From Actinosynnema pretiosum (GTDB lineage Bacteria > Actinomycetota > Actinomycetes > Mycobacteriales > Pseudonocardiaceae), in the NCBI RefSeq assembly GCF_024171695.1, contig NZ_JAMTCF010000022.1:1-64000 (forward strand): a stretch of 64,000 nt of DNA, given 5' to 3'. Position 1 is the stretch's first letter; each line of letters starts with the position of its first letter. The position numbers and the translations under genes were made by a program. The notes beneath the pieces were generated by a model that saw only the letters and a list, made by a program, of their open reading frames with translations, searched no databases and was not told the origin of the DNA. Positions 1 through 8,250 of this stretch are shown one piece after another.

Positions 1-2158
1 GGGGGGTGGAGGGGTGCAGGGCTGAGGTGTGCGGGGCGCTGGGGTGCGGGGCGTTGGGGCGGAGGGCTGTGGAGCGGCGGGAGGCGGCGAGCGGCGGGCA
101 GGCGAGGGAGAGCCAGGTCTCCAGGTCGGGCAGCTCGGCGGCGTGCTCGCGGGCGCGCAGCGCGGCGAGCACCCGCCCGGCGGCGGTGGTGCGCCCGTGC
201 CAGACGAGCTGGCGCACCAGCACGGCGGCGTCTCGGGGGTCGAGCGCGGCGGGGTCGGCGGCGAGCGCGTCGGCGAGCGGGTCGAGGTGGCACAGGGCGG
301 CTGCCGGGTTGAGCTGCCAGCGGGCGCGGGTCAGGCGGGCGGTGAGCGCGAGGTCGGGAGGGGGCTCGTGGGAGGTGGGGGGCACGGGCGCGACCCCGGC
401 CCCGGCTCCGAACGCGAAGGCAGGCGCGGACACGGGGGTGGGGACGGGCGCGGGCACGAACCCGGCCCCAGTCCCGGCCCCGGCACCGGACGCGGGCGCG
501 GACACGGGGGTGGGGACGGGCGCGGACCCGGTCCTGGCCTCGGACACGGACCCGGACACAGGCGCAGACACGGAGGTGGGTAGGGGAGCGGACACGAGTG
601 CGAACGTGGACCCGGAAGTGGGCTCTGACGCGGAGGCGGACACGGGGGCGGAGGCAGGCACAGACATGGGCGCGGACCCAAATCCGGACACGGCCCCGGC
701 CACGGACGCGGGCGCGGCCCCAGGGACGGAGGCAGACCCGGCCCCGGAAGCGGGCACTGGCCCGGACACGGAGGCGCCCCCTGACACGGCGGCGGGCGCG
801 GAGGCGACCCTTGAGGCGGAGGTGGGCGCGGTCCCTGACACGGCGGCGGGCGCGGAGACGGGCGCGGTGGCGGGAGGCGCGTGCCGGTCAGCGGGTATGG
901 GAGTCGCCGGACGGTCAGTGGGGGCGGTCCCCCGGTCCGCGCACCCGCACTGGCGGGCGGGGCTGTCCGAGTCCAGACCCCCGCCCTGAGGCTCGGCCTG
1001 CGGGCGGTTCGCGTCTCGGCGGTCCGCGTCTCGGCGGTCCACGTCTCGGCGGTGGGCGGCGGTGAGCCGTTCGACGGCGGTGGGCACGTCGTCGGCCGCG
1101 AGCGCGAGGTCGGCTGCGGCGACGAGCACGTCGACCGCCCAGGCGGGCGCGGGCAACCCCGCCGTGACGAGGTGGTCGGCGACGGTGGTGGGCGACTCGC
1201 CGCGCTCGTGCAGCGTCCGGGCGGCGCGCAGGTGCAACTCGGCGCGGCGGGCGGCGGGCAGCACGTCCAGCACGGCGGCGGGATCGGCCTGGTCGAGCCC
1301 GGCTCCCGCCAGGCGGGCGCGGGCGTCGGCGACGGTGGCGGGCGCCCGGCCGAGCAGGTCGGCGACCAGGTCGACGGTCACGGGGGCCGGGGGCGCGGTG
1401 GTGGGCGGGCGTGGGACGGCGAGCACGGCGGTGGCGTGCGCGGTGGCGGCCACCTCCGGGCCGCAGCGGTCGAGCAGTCCGGCGAGCGCGGCGCGGTAGG
1501 CGGGGCCCGGTCCGGCGTCCCCGGCCGCTAGGTCGCGGGCGAGCGCGCGCACCAGCGCTGGGTTCCCCCCGGTCACCGGCCACGGGGTCCCGTCGAGCAG
1601 TCGGGCGGTGGTGTCCGCCCGCAGCGGTGGCAGGTCGAGCACGACCGCGCCCGGCGCACGCGCCACGGTGCCCAGCGGGTCGGCGTCGGGCAGGCGTGGC
1701 AGGTCGGTGAGCGCGAGCACGACGGCCGCGCGCCTCGCCAGCGTCACCAAATCGAGCAGCACGCCCACGTCGGCGGTTCCGGCGTCGTCCACGGCCACCA
1801 GCACCGGGGCCCTGGAACCGCATCGCCCCACCGCCCCGGCCCGCGCGCCCGTTCCAGGCGTCGAGCAAGTCCCGCTCCCCGGTGGCTCCACACGCCCCGA
1901 CGACTCGACTGGCTCCCGCCCACCCGGCGACCCGGTCCGGTCCCCCGCGAGCTCCGCCACCCCCGGCAGCGCGTCCGGCTCGGCGGCCAGGCAGCGGAAA
2001 CCCGCCCCCTCCGCCAGCTCGACCAGCCACCCCAGCAGCGCCGTCTTCCCGTGTCCCGGCGCACCCCTGAGCAGCACCGCGCCCCCGCGCCCGTCCGCCG
2101 CGCCCGCCAGCAGGGCCGCCAGCGCCTCGCACTGCCCGTCGCGGTCAACCAGCCGCAT
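1..2158 (-). CDS. P-loop ATPase regulator, LuxR/MalT-like (partial, runs off left edge)
   Basis: The reading frame starts at an ATG (MRLVDRDGQ) and stays open to the left edge, so stop and C-terminus are missing. The first 35 residues hold a Walker A loop (GAPGHGKTALLG). A hydrophobic strand ending in two aspartates (APVLVAVDDA) near residue 120 looks like Walker B. MRLVDRDGQCEALAALL followed by this loop is the typical opening of large ATP-binding LuxR-family (LAL/MalT) regulators, whose HTH would lie outside the window. That class is inferred; the ATPase is seen. From about codon 390 to 600 the protein is a low-complexity linker of Pro, Val, Ser and Ala encoded by near-hexanucleotide repeats, before an ordered helical segment resumes. 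It is divergent from the methyltransferase at 2359, with about 200 bp between them. Confidence 0.6.
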   Translation of the reverse strand, partial: MRLVDRDGQCEALAALLAGAADGRGGAVLLRGAPGHGKTALLGWLVELAEGAGFRCLAAEPDALPGVAELAGDRTGSPGGREPVESSGRVEPPGSGTCSTPGTGARAGAVGRCGSRAPVLVAVDDAGTADVGVLLDLVTLARRAAVVLALTDLPRLPDADPLGTVARAPGAVVLDLPPLRADTTARLLDGTPWPVTGGNPALVRALARDLAAGDAGPGPAYRAALAGLLDRCGPEVAATAHATAVLAVPRPPTTAPPAPVTVDLVADLLGRAPATVADARARLAGAGLDQADPAAVLDVLPAARRAELHLRAARTLHERGESPTTVADHLVTAGLPAPAWAVDVLVAAADLALAADDVPTAVERLTAAHRRDVDRRDADRRDANRPQAEPQGGGLDSDSPARQCGCADRGTAPTDRPATPIPADRHAPPATAPVSAPAAVSGTAPTSASRVASAPAAVSGGASVSGPVPASGAGSASVPGAAPASVAGAVSGFGSAPMSVPASAPVSASASEPTSGSTFALVSAPLPTSVSAPVSGSVSEARTGSAPVPTPVSAPASGAGAGTGAGFVPAPVPTPVSAPAFAFGAGAGVAPVPPTSHEPPPDLALTARLTRARWQLNPAAALCHLDPLADALAADPAALDPRDAAVLVRQLVWHGRTTAAGRVLAALRAREHAAELPDLETWLSLACPPLAASRRSTALRPNAPHPSAPHTSALHPSTP

Positions 2159-2358
2159 CCCTCGCCTCCCCGCGTCCGCACCACCGACCTTCAGGCATGT
2201 CAACAGCCCTGTCAGTCGTCTTGTCCACCCCCCGACCACCGCGCCCCCACTGGCCGCCCACCCGCGCCGGGAACACCACGAAGAGCCCTGCCGCGCGGGC
2301 GTTCCGGGCTGAACACTCCCTGACGCGACCCCCGAACCAGTTCCAGGAGGCGATCCCC

Positions 2359-3405
2359 GTGACGCTGATCTACGACGAGCGCAGCGCGCGCAGCCACGAC
2401 GCCGGAGCCGAGGCCTTCCAGGCGCTCGCGACCGCCGCCGCCGGGTGGGGCGCCCTGCGCGCCGCCGTGGAGCTGCGCCTGCCCGACCTGCTCCCGGAGA
2501 CCCCCACCGCCGTCACCGAGCTGGCCGCGCTGGCGGGGGCCGCGCCGACGCGGCTGGCGCAGCTGGTGGCGGTGCTCGCCGACGTCGGCGTGCTCGCGCT
2601 GGACGAGCGCGCCCTCGTCTCCCACACACCCCTGTCCCGCGCGCTGCGCTCCGCCGACGGCCTGCCGCTCACCCGCCTGCTCACGGCGGGCTGGGCGGAC
2701 GAGGCGTGGCGCGGGCTCGCGGACGGCGTGCGCGCCGACGCCTCCCCGTTCGAGCTGGTGCACGGCCACTCGCTGTTCGCCCGCTTCGCCACCGACCCCG
2801 CCGCCGCCGAGGTGTTCCACGAGGCGGTGGCCACCGGCCCCGGCGACCCGTTCGACGAGGCGATCCGCGCCGCGCTCGACCTGACCGGGGTCGCGCGGGT
2901 GGCCGACGTCGGCGGTGGGCGGGGCCGGTTGCTCGCCGCGCTGCTGCGCGAGCACCGCAAGGTCTCCGGCGTGCTGTTCGACCTGCCCGAGGCGGTCCGG
3001 GACGCGGCGCCCGAGCTGCGCGGCGACGACCGCGTCGAGATCCGGGCGGGCGACCTGTTCGTCGACCGGGTCGGCTCGGCGGACGTCTACGTGCTGCGCA
3101 CGGTCCTGCACATGCTGGACGACGAGCAGGCGGTGCGGGCGCTGGCCAACGTCCGGGCCGACGCGCCCGCGCACGCCAGGGTCGTGGTCGTGGAAGCGCT
3201 TTCCGACGATCCCGAGCACCGGACCTACGCGGCGCACAGCAGCCTGCGGCTGTTCGTGCTGTGCGGCGGGCGGGAGCGCTCGACGGCGGAGTTCGCCGGG
3301 CTGTTCGACCGGGCCGGGCTGGAGCTGCGGTCGGTCACCGCGACCGGGACGCCCTACCACCTGCTGGAGGCCGCGCCACGCCTGAACCCGCGCACGGACG
3401 GGTGA
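2359..3405 (+). CDS. SAM-dependent O-methyltransferase (acetylserotonin OMT-like)
   Basis: A 348-residue protein with the two-part layout of natural-product O-methyltransferases. An N-terminal winged-helix dimerisation part (about residues 20-110, AAVELRLPDLL, ALAGAAPTRLAQLVAVLADVG) precedes a C-terminal Rossmann methyltransferase. The SAM loop is VADVGGGRGRLLAALL near residue 185, with the acidic residue after strand 2 in GVLFDLPE. The catalytic-type His lies in VLRTVLHMLDDEQ. The GTG start at 2359 is chosen because a good ribosome site (CAGGAGG) lies 8 nt upstream; the frame extends upstream but without such a site. It stands alone between an ATPase regulator and a secreted protein, so the substrate cannot be inferred; a small phenolic or polyketide hydroxyl is usual for the family. 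Confidence 0.85.
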   Translation: MTLIYDERSARSHDAGAEAFQALATAAAGWGALRAAVELRLPDLLPETPTAVTELAALAGAAPTRLAQLVAVLADVGVLALDERALVSHTPLSRALRSADGLPLTRLLTAGWADEAWRGLADGVRADASPFELVHGHSLFARFATDPAAAEVFHEAVATGPGDPFDEAIRAALDLTGVARVADVGGGRGRLLAALLREHRKVSGVLFDLPEAVRDAAPELRGDDRVEIRAGDLFVDRVGSADVYVLRTVLHMLDDEQAVRALANVRADAPAHARVVVVEALSDDPEHRTYAAHSSLRLFVLCGGRERSTAEFAGLFDRAGLELRSVTATGTPYHLLEAAPRLNPRTDG

Positions 3406-3517
3406 TCGTCAGCTCTCGCCAGGCCGCACTGGTGCGGCTCTGCTTGACTCGGTCCGCGCTGGCCGCCACACCACCCGGCCCGTTCGCCGGACCCGTTCGC
3501 GGGGTCCGCCGTCCAGG

Positions 3518-4192
3518 GTGGTCGGGCGCCCCGACCGGCCGCACGAGAGCCGCAGGGCGCGGAGCACGAGCCCGGTGGTCGGCGTGGTCCACGCCCCGGT
3601 GGCGGGACCCGCGTTCCGAGCGACGTCGAGCGAGAGCAGGACTGCGGGCGCCGCCAGGCGCACCCTCGTGGCGGCGGCGGGCCTGGCGCTCGCGCTGGCC
3701 GGACCGCTGGCCGCCTCGGGCACGGCCTTCGCGGACCAGGACCCCGAGGAGAGCAGGTCGACCACGGTCACCATCGCGGACGCGGGCACCGAGAACTGCC
3801 TGACCGCGCTGGACGAGCACGCCGCCGTGCTGCCGTGCGACGGCGAGGCCAACCAGGAGTGGGAGCTGGCGGAGGTCGACGGCAACGCCGTGACGCTGGA
3901 GGCGGTCGCCTTCGAGGGCAGGTGCCTGGCCAGCGAGGACGTCTGGTACGTCGCGCTCCAGGACTGCGAGGGCGGGGCCAGCGAGACGTGGGCGCTGTAC
4001 GACCACGGCAAGGAGTCCGTGTCGGGCCTGGCCGAGGTGACCGGTGACGTCGCGTTCGTGAGCCCGACGCAGTTCCCGCTGACCAACCAGTTCGGCCTGG
4101 CGATGGTCGGGACCGGCAAGCCCGCCAAGTCGCTGTGGACGGTGACCGAGGTCGAGGAGACCGAGGAGTCCGAGGACACCGTCCAGGGCTGA
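3518..4192 (+). CDS. Small secreted protein, possible ricin-type fold
   Basis: The protein has a basic N-region, a hydrophobic stretch (RRTLVAAAGLALALAGPLAASG) and a likely signal peptidase site after GTAFA, so it is exported. The mature part, about 150 residues, is acidic and begins with a stretch (ENCLTALDEHAAVLPCDG, then NQEWEL) that resembles one ricin B-type repeat: paired cysteines followed by a QxW motif. A second pair (RCLASEDVWYVALQDC, then SETWAL) may be another repeat. The start is uncertain: GTG at 3518 gives a long N-region, while GTG at 3575, with GGAG upstream, gives a more usual signal peptide. A strong hairpin follows the stop. The function is unknown; a carbohydrate-binding role is only suggested. 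Confidence 0.6.
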   Translation: MVGRPDRPHESRRARSTSPVVGVVHAPVAGPAFRATSSESRTAGAARRTLVAAAGLALALAGPLAASGTAFADQDPEESRSTTVTIADAGTENCLTALDEHAAVLPCDGEANQEWELAEVDGNAVTLEAVAFEGRCLASEDVWYVALQDCEGGASETWALYDHGKESVSGLAEVTGDVAFVSPTQFPLTNQFGLAMVGTGKPAKSLWTVTEVEETEESEDTVQG

Positions 4193-4204
4193 TCCACGGG
4201 ATGA

Positions 4205-4236
4205 GGGGGTCTGCGGAACGCGTGCCGCAGACCCCC
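4205..4236. terminator. Bidirectional hairpin between convergent genes
   Basis: A perfect 12-bp inverted repeat (arms 4205-4216 and 4225-4236, GGGGGTCTGCGG and its complement) with an 8-nt loop. It lies between the secreted protein (stop 4192) and the antiporter gene (stop 4271). There is no T-run on either side, as is usual for actinobacterial terminators. Confidence 0.75.
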
Positions 4237-4248
4237 ACCAGCCCAGAA

Positions 4249-4261
4249 GTCCACTGTGGAC
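4249..4261. repeat. Near-palindrome GTCCACTGTGGAC (copy 1 of 3)
   Basis: A 13-bp near-palindrome just after the terminator hairpin. The same 13-mer or its exact reverse complement occurs again at 30304-30316 and 49205-49217. Its role is unknown. Confidence 0.5.
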
Positions 4262-4270
4262 GAACGCGAA

Positions 4271-5572
4271 CTACCGGACTCCCCCGAGCACCCGCGCCTC
4301 CCGACCGGCCCGCCGGGCGATCAGCGTCAGCAGCGGCCCGGTCGCCGCCGTCGTCACCAGCGCCATGACGACCAGCACCGTGAACAGGCGCCCGTCCAGC
4401 ACCCCCAGCTCCAGCCCGACGCCGAGCACCACCAGCTCGGTCAGCCCCCTGGCGTTCATCAGCACGCCGACCTCGGCCGCGTCGCGCGCGGGCAGCCCCG
4501 CCAGCAGACCGCCTCCCGCCGCGCCGACCAGCTTGCCCGCGCACGCGGCGACGAGCACCAGCAGCACCTCCCCCGCGCCCGACCAGCCGAGGCCGCCGAC
4601 GTCCACGGACAGCCCGGCCACCACGAAGAACACCGGCAGCAGCAGGGAGCTCAGCCCGCCGACCCGGTCCACCAGGGTCGGCGCGGCCTCCCGCAGCGCG
4701 TCCTTGGGCACGACCGCCCCGAACAGGAACGCCCCGAACACCGCGTGCAGGCCGATGGCGGTGGTGGCCAGCGCGAACAGCAGCAGACCCTGCACGACGA
4801 CCGCGAACAGCACCGCGTCCGCGCGCGGCGAGCCGCCCACCAGCCGGGCCGCCCACCCCACCAGCGGCCGGACGACGAGCACCGCCACCAGGACCAGCGC
4901 CGCCGTCCAGGCCAGCACGGCCAGCGCCGACCACGGGCCGCGCGCGGTCACGATCCCGGCGACGACCGCGAGCGCGCACCACGCCACCACGTCGTTCACC
5001 GCCGCGCTCGCCAGCGCGACCACCCCCGACCGGGTGCGCTGCATCCGCCGCTCGGCCAGAATCCTTGCCAGGACCGGGAAAGCGGTGATCGACAGCGCGG
5101 CGGCGGTGAACAGCGCGAGCGCCTCACCGCCCTGCGGCCACAGCAGCGCCGCGACGCCGAGCCCGAGGCAGAAGGGCAGCACGACCGAGCCCGCCGACAC
5201 CGCGCCGACCACCCGGCCCGTCCCGCGCAGCCGGTCGACGTCCAGCTCGCAGCCGACCAGGAACATGAACAGCACCAGGCCGAGCTGGGCGGCGAACGCC
5301 AGCGGCGGGCGCGCCTCGGGCGGGAACAGCAGCCCGACCGGGTCGCCGGGCAGCAGGCCGAGCAGGCTGGGGCCGAGCGCGATCCCGGCCGCGACCTCCC
5401 CCACCACCGCGGGCTGCCCCAGCCGCCTGGCCAGCGCGCCGAGCAGGGCGCCGAGGGCGAGGACGACCGCGAGGTCGAGGAACAGGAGCGCGACGAGCGA
5501 GTCGCCGACGGGGGAACCCGCCGCGACCGCGACCGGCGCGCTCAGCCCTTCGCCCCGGCCTGGAGCTCCCAC
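4271..5572 (-). CDS. CPA2-type cation/proton antiporter
   Basis: A membrane protein of about 433 residues with 11-13 hydrophobic segments, matching Kef/NapA-type monovalent cation:proton antiporters. The N-terminal signature RRLGQPAVVGEVAAGIALGP is characteristic. The core contains FLVGCELD, SITAFPVLARILAE (the discontinuous-helix region), NDVVAWCALA and the C-terminal MNARGLTELVVL, all conserved in the family. No cytoplasmic TrkA-N domain follows, so this is the short form. No good ATG is available. The GTG at 5572 overlaps the end of the ABC transporter gene by 31 nt and would allow translational coupling; an unusual start nearer 5546 is possible. It is the last gene of the DUF5132-like/HMA_2-ABC operon, so proton-driven ion movement probably supports the same process as the exporter. 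Confidence 0.8.
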   Translation of the reverse strand: MGAPGRGEGLSAPVAVAAGSPVGDSLVALLFLDLAVVLALGALLGALARRLGQPAVVGEVAAGIALGPSLLGLLPGDPVGLLFPPEARPPLAFAAQLGLVLFMFLVGCELDVDRLRGTGRVVGAVSAGSVVLPFCLGLGVAALLWPQGGEALALFTAAALSITAFPVLARILAERRMQRTRSGVVALASAAVNDVVAWCALAVVAGIVTARGPWSALAVLAWTAALVLVAVLVVRPLVGWAARLVGGSPRADAVLFAVVVQGLLLFALATTAIGLHAVFGAFLFGAVVPKDALREAAPTLVDRVGGLSSLLLPVFFVVAGLSVDVGGLGWSGAGEVLLVLVAACAGKLVGAAGGGLLAGLPARDAAEVGVLMNARGLTELVVLGVGLELGVLDGRLFTVLVVMALVTTAATGPLLTLIARRAGREARVLGGVR

Positions 5573-7800
5573 AGCGAGGCGTAGCGCCCGCCGGACGCCA
5601 CCAGGTCCTCGTGCGCGCCCTGCTCGGCCACGACACCGCCCGCGTCCAGCACGTAGATGTGGTCCGCGTGGCGGATGGTGGACAGCCGGTGCGCGATCAC
5701 GATCAGGGTGCGGCCCTTGGCGAACGTGGCCAGCGCGCGCTGGATAGCCGCCTCGGTCTCGTTGTCGACCGCCGACGTGGCCTCGTCCAGGACCACCACG
5801 GGCGGGTTCTTCAGCACGGTCCTGGCCAGCGCGATCCGCTGCCGCTGCCCGCCGGACAGCGACGCGCCGTGCTCGCCGACCACCGTGTCGTAGCCCAGGG
5901 GCAGCGACTGCACGAACGAGTGCGCCTCGGCCGTGCGGGCGGCGGCGCGGACCTGCTCGTCGGTGGCGGAGAACGTGCCGTAGCGGATGTTGTCGGCGAT
6001 CGTGCCGTCGAACAGGAACGGGTCCTGGGAGACGAACCCGATGGAGGCGCGCAGGTCGGGCAGGCGCAGGCCGCACACGTCCTGCCCGTCGAGCAGCACC
6101 CGGCCGGAGTCCGCGTCCTGGAACCGCATGAGCAGCTTCGCGATGGTGGTCTTGCCCGAGCCGGTCGCGCCGACGATGCCGGTGACCTTGCCCGAGGCCG
6201 CGCGCAGCGACAGCCGGTCCAGCACGCGCGGGCGGCCATCGTAGGAGAACGACACCCGGTCGAGCGCGATCGCGCCCTTGACCCGCTCGCGCGCGAGCGC
6301 GCGTCCCCCGGTCGGCTCGGCGGGCAGGGACATCAGGTGCTCGACCCGGTCGTGCGCGGCGAGGGTGCGCTGGTACTGGTCGACGATCGGGCCCAGCCGG
6401 GTCAGCCGCATGACCATCTGCTGCGGCAGCCCGATCAGCGGGCTGAACCGCTCGAACGCGAGCGTGCCGTCCAGCACCTTGAGCCCGCCCACGAGCAGGG
6501 TGCCCGCCATCGAGCAGGTGGTCCAGGCGCGGATGCCCTCGCCGAACCGGACGGTGTGCAGCTGGGTGCGGGTGGCCGCGTCGGCGCCCGCCAGCTCCAG
6601 CCGGTCGACCAGCTCGGCCTCGTGGTCCTCGGCGCAGGCGCCCTTGACGGTGGCGGCGGCCTCCAGGCTGGCGGAGAGCCTGCTGCGCAGCAGGGCGGCC
6701 TGCTCGCCCGCGTCGGCGTAGTCGGCGGCGGCGCGGTCGCGCTGGCGCAGGGACAGCACCGCCACGAACGGCAGCGGCAGGAACGCGATCCAGGCGATGC
6801 CCGGCGCGAGCAGCAGGAACGACGGGACCAGGATCACCGCGCTGGTGGCGAGCTGGACCACCTCGCCTGCCGGGCCGGAGAAGAACGCGCCGAGCTGGTC
6901 GACGTCGTCGGCGAGCACGCCCGCGACGCGGGTGGGGCGCTCGCGCTGGAGGTGCCGCATCTGCAGGTGCTGGGCGTGGCGGTGCAGGCGGGCGCGCTGG
7001 TCGCGCTGGACCCCTTGGCCGAGCTCGCGCCAGCGGGCGCCGGAGGCCGCGGACAGCGCGACGACGACCCCGCAGGTCACGGCGGCGCCCGCGGCGAGGG
7101 CGAGCAGCTGGGCGGGGCCGCTCGCGATGCCGAGCGCGGTCAGCGGGGCGTGCTCGCCCTTGATCAGCACCAGCAGGATCCAGCCGAGGAACAGCCCGAG
7201 CCCCAGTTCGGCCAGCTGGCAGGCCGCGGTCAGCGCGGCGGCCACGGCCAGCGCCGAGCGGCGCCTGCCGAGGACGCGCACCAGCGGGTGGGCGGAGAGG
7301 CGGGTCCCCGGCGCGGTGCGGCGCAGGGGGCGCAGGAGGGCGCGCCAGGCGCGGCGCAGGACGGCGGACGAGACGCCGGTGAGCAGGCCGACCAGGGCGA
7401 GCGGTCGGCGCAGGGCGGCGCCCCCGCGCCGGAGCGCGACCGCGCTGCCGGTGGTGTGCGGCGCGGTGGCGGGCGGGGCGGTGGCGGGCGGGGCCGTCGT
7501 GGTGCGCCCCTCGACCACCAGCGGCGCGGTGGCCGAGGCGGCGACCGCGTCCCGCAGGGCGGCGCCGACCTCGGTGACGCCGAGCTCCCGGTCGTGCAGC
7601 ACCAGCACCCGGCCGGTGGCGGGGCTGGCCTGGACCCCGGTGATGCCGGGCAGGCGCAGCAGCGCGGCCTCCAGGGCGCGCGCGGCGCGCGGGTTCCCGC
7701 GCACGCGCGGGACGTCCCAGCGCTGGCGACCGGGGACGACCGAGCGCACCCGGAACCCGGTGAGCCTGGTGGTCGGGGCGGCGTCGAGGAGCTGGGTCAT
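5542..7800 (-). CDS. ABC exporter with N-terminal HMA_2-like domain
   Basis: A 752-residue half-transporter. Residues 1-75 form a small soluble domain (VVPGRQRWDVPRVRGNPR, then LLRLPGITGVQASPATGRV) that I read as a heavy-metal-associated type 2 (HMA_2) fold. It lacks the CxxC of classical metal-binding domains. An Ala/Pro linker and a basic stretch lead to about six transmembrane helices (residues 170-470). The nucleotide-binding domain contains Walker A GATGSGKTT, the Q-loop in FVSQDPFLFDG, signature LSGGQRQR, Walker B VVVLDEATSAVD and the switch His in VIAHRLST, so it should hydrolyse ATP. The ATG has AAGG 8 nt upstream. It lies 34 nt after a DUF5132-like gene and overlaps an antiporter gene. 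A type-2 HMA domain on an ABC exporter is unusual; P-type ATPases are the partners I know of. The substrate is unknown. Confidence 0.85.
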   Translation of the reverse strand: MTQLLDAAPTTRLTGFRVRSVVPGRQRWDVPRVRGNPRAARALEAALLRLPGITGVQASPATGRVLVLHDRELGVTEVGAALRDAVAASATAPLVVEGRTTTAPPATAPPATAPHTTGSAVALRRGGAALRRPLALVGLLTGVSSAVLRRAWRALLRPLRRTAPGTRLSAHPLVRVLGRRRSALAVAAALTAACQLAELGLGLFLGWILLVLIKGEHAPLTALGIASGPAQLLALAAGAAVTCGVVVALSAASGARWRELGQGVQRDQRARLHRHAQHLQMRHLQRERPTRVAGVLADDVDQLGAFFSGPAGEVVQLATSAVILVPSFLLLAPGIAWIAFLPLPFVAVLSLRQRDRAAADYADAGEQAALLRSRLSASLEAAATVKGACAEDHEAELVDRLELAGADAATRTQLHTVRFGEGIRAWTTCSMAGTLLVGGLKVLDGTLAFERFSPLIGLPQQMVMRLTRLGPIVDQYQRTLAAHDRVEHLMSLPAEPTGGRALARERVKGAIALDRVSFSYDGRPRVLDRLSLRAASGKVTGIVGATGSGKTTIAKLLMRFQDADSGRVLLDGQDVCGLRLPDLRASIGFVSQDPFLFDGTIADNIRYGTFSATDEQVRAAARTAEAHSFVQSLPLGYDTVVGEHGASLSGGQRQRIALARTVLKNPPVVVLDEATSAVDNETEAAIQRALATFAKGRTLIVIAHRLSTIRHADHIYVLDAGGVVAEQGAHEDLVASGGRYASLWELQAGAKG

Positions 7801-7834
7801 GGCGGGGGCCTTCTCTCGGGGGAGGGTCGCGGGG

Positions 7835-8134
7835 TCAGCGCGCTCTGGCGTCCGGCCCGGTCGCGGCGGGCCCGGTCGCGGCGGGGACGGCTCCCCGCGC
7901 GGGCGTGCCCTGCTCGGGCACCTCCACGTCGGCGACGAGCCGGGCGGCGGCCATCTCGGCGGTCACCTCGGCGGCGATGTCCTGGAACTCCTCGCCGACG
8001 GCGTGCGCGGCGCGGCGCGCCCCGGCGGCGATCCCGATGGAGGTCTTGACGATGCCTCGGGCGAGCGGTTTGGCGACCCTCCTGGCCACGGGGACGGTCA
8101 GGAGACCGGCCAGGAAAGGAGCGACGAAGGGCAT
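7835..8134 (-). CDS. Small DUF5132-like membrane-associated protein
   Basis: A 99-residue protein opening with a hydrophobic segment (MPFVAPFLAGLLTVPVA) followed by an amphipathic basic stretch (RRVAKPLARGIVKTSIGIAAGARR) and an acidic helix (EEFQDIAAEVTAEMAAARL). This pattern resembles DUF5132 proteins, which are often found beside HMA_2-domain proteins. The C-terminal 30 residues are a loose Ala/Pro/Gly tail. The ATG is preceded by GGGGAG. It is the first gene of the operon, 34 nt ahead of the HMA_2-ABC exporter, and its upstream region is shared with the HMA_2 gene at 10470-11150. It probably acts at the membrane with the exporter; its molecular role is not known. Confidence 0.7.
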   Translation of the reverse strand: MPFVAPFLAGLLTVPVARRVAKPLARGIVKTSIGIAAGARRAAHAVGEEFQDIAAEVTAEMAAARLVADVEVPEQGTPARGAVPAATGPAATGPDARAR

Positions 8135-8250
8135 GGTGCTCCCCGATTCCTCAGGCGGTGGACGCGCGAAGACGATCAGCGCTTGGGCAGCAACGCTAGT
8201 GGAGCGGGCGGGCGCTCCCGGCGGATCGACCGGGGGTTCACACTTTCCGG
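8134..8250 (-). promoter_or_regulatory. Upstream region shared with the HMA_2 paralogue locus
   Basis: Read towards the DUF5132-like gene this region holds CCGGAAAGTGTGAACCCCC (around 8230-8250), then about 50 nt later a -10-like TAGCGT (8193-8198), then GGGGAG before the ATG. The same elements at the same distances lie upstream of the gene starting at 11150, so the two 5' regions are homologous. The regulator that reads them is unknown. Confidence 0.5.

Noticed and set aside
6..989. Plus-strand open frame with Asp/Thr/Ala/Gly repeats
   Set aside because: It is the complement of the repetitive linker in the minus-strand ATPase gene, which has a Walker A motif and a continuous frame from 2158.
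5542..7800. P-type metal ATPase, suggested by the HMA_2-like domain
   Set aside because: No DKTGT phosphorylation motif; instead Walker A, LSGGQ and Walker B of an ABC protein.
5611..8049. Open frame of about 800 codons antisense to the ABC exporter
   Set aside because: Gln/Arg/Gly-rich shadow frame; the minus strand has clear Walker, Q-loop and signature motifs.
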